From positions 1 through 63,560 of the forward strand of contig RECS01000159.1 in assembly GCA_007693915.1 (NCBI GenBank): 63,560 bases of DNA. Reading direction: 5' to 3'. This DNA comes from Saprospirales bacterium. Lineage in GTDB: Bacteria; Bacteroidota; Bacteroidia; Chitinophagales; Saprospiraceae. A program made the position numbers and the translations under genes. This document shows, piece after piece, positions 63,317-63,560 of the stretch. The notes under the pieces are model-generated. The model was given only the letters and a program-made list of their open reading frames with translations. It did not search any database and was not told where the DNA came from. Numbering within the stretch: the stretch's first letter is position 1; each line of letters begins with the position of its first letter.

Positions 63317-63354
63317 AAAAAAAGGGTTACAACTGTTTTAAGTCATAACCCTTT
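63317..63354 (-). terminator. Terminator hairpin inside repeat copy 1
   Basis: AAAGGGTTA pairs perfectly with TAACCCTTT around 16 bases, followed on the minus strand by more T. It would stop a transcript coming from beyond the window just before the GIY-YIG gene. Confidence 0.7.
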
Positions 63355-63408
63355 GATAATCAAGTCGGGGTGGCAGGATTTCACGCCTAGGCGTGATAAA
63401 CTCCCCAG
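63317..63408 (-). repeat. 92-bp repeat, copy 1 (tRNA-end-like plus terminator)
   Basis: The copy differs from the second (63469-63560) at one base (63353 T/C). On the minus strand it has, in order: CTGGGGAG, the palindrome TCACGCCTAGGCGTGA, ATCCTGCCACCCCGAC (like the 3' side of a tRNA), and a terminator hairpin with a T tract. No full cloverleaf can be drawn. Confidence 0.8.
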
Positions 63409-63468
63409 CGACCTCTGATCTATTTCTTTTTGGATTATTGACTTTACTCCCCTGATTTTACGTATCAA

Positions 63469-63560
63469 AAAAAAAGGGTTACAACTGTTTTAAGTCATAA
63501 CCCTCTGATAATCAAGTCGGGGTGGCAGGATTTCACGCCTAGGCGTGATAAACTCCCCAG
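63469..63560 (-). repeat. 92-bp repeat, copy 2 (reaches the window end)
   Basis: It repeats copy 1 with a 152-base period; the 60 bases between are not repeated within the window. The array may go on beyond the window. Confidence 0.8.

Noticed and set aside
63355-63408. Intact tRNA gene in the terminal repeat
   Set aside because: Only the 3'-side-like sequence matches; the palindrome replaces the T arm and no anticodon arm can be folded.
63317-63560. CRISPR array
   Set aside because: Only two units are seen, the 92-bp repeat is too long and the spacing too wide, and no cas gene is in the window.

Overview
This 63.6 kb window looks like chromosomal DNA of a low-GC, free-living member of the phylum Bacteroidota. 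The evidence is the Bacteroidota-type -7 promoter element TAnnTTTG in front of many genes, few clear Shine-Dalgarno sequences, the rpmB-rpmG-DUF4295 ribosomal block, a PF06580/LytTR two-component pair, many short lipoproteins, and a sensor with beta-propeller, Y_Y_Y and AraC domains. A Cytophagales-like lineage is a guess; class and genus cannot be fixed from the sequence alone.

Layout. 1-1.1 kb: an IS1595-family insertion sequence whose transposase is frameshifted. 1.9-10.2 kb: a membrane-bound AraC-type regulator, a BASS transporter, a divergent M28 peptidase / TolB-like pair, a DUF454 protein and a lipoprotein. 10.3-14.7 kb: dnaK (with a sigma-54-like promoter), a 175-bp MITE-like element, ftsY, DUF4295-rpmG-rpmB and tRNA-Arg. 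14.8-19.3 kb: an ergothioneine-type operon (DUF427-egtB-egtD) and a divergent group encoding a Cys-rich protein, a beta-barrel-like protein and a very His-rich lipoprotein. 19.3-31.4 kb: housekeeping and signalling genes (pyrC, purK-purE, an RluA-type pseudouridine synthase, a LytS-like kinase and LytTR regulator, merC with a palindromic operator, an NtrY-like kinase, gpmI).

32.3-54.3 kb is the accessory core. It holds an MBOAT-SGNH fusion, five sulfotransferase domains (one fused to a GT4 glycosyltransferase), several further glycosyltransferases, a methyltransferase, a cation/proton antiporter, and a four-gene set: carrier protein, adenylation enzyme, acyl-CoA dehydrogenase-like enzyme and flavin-dependent halogenase-like enzyme. 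The adenylation enzyme carries residues matching the L-proline code (D-L-L-Y-L-A-L-V-C plus Lys). This is the gene set that makes pyrrolyl-2-carboxyl-S-carrier protein from proline, as in pyoluteorin and clorobiocin biosynthesis, here probably followed by halogenation. No thioesterase, condensation domain or polyketide synthase is visible, so how the pyrrole is released or where it goes is open. The surrounding glycan-modifying genes suggest, but do not show, that it decorates a sulfated glycan or glycolipid.

54.9-63.6 kb returns to housekeeping genes (recF, pdhA, a UbiB-family kinase, tex). It ends with a GIY-YIG endonuclease gene beside two near-identical 92-bp repeats that combine a tRNA 3'-end-like segment, a perfect 16-bp palindrome and a terminator hairpin.
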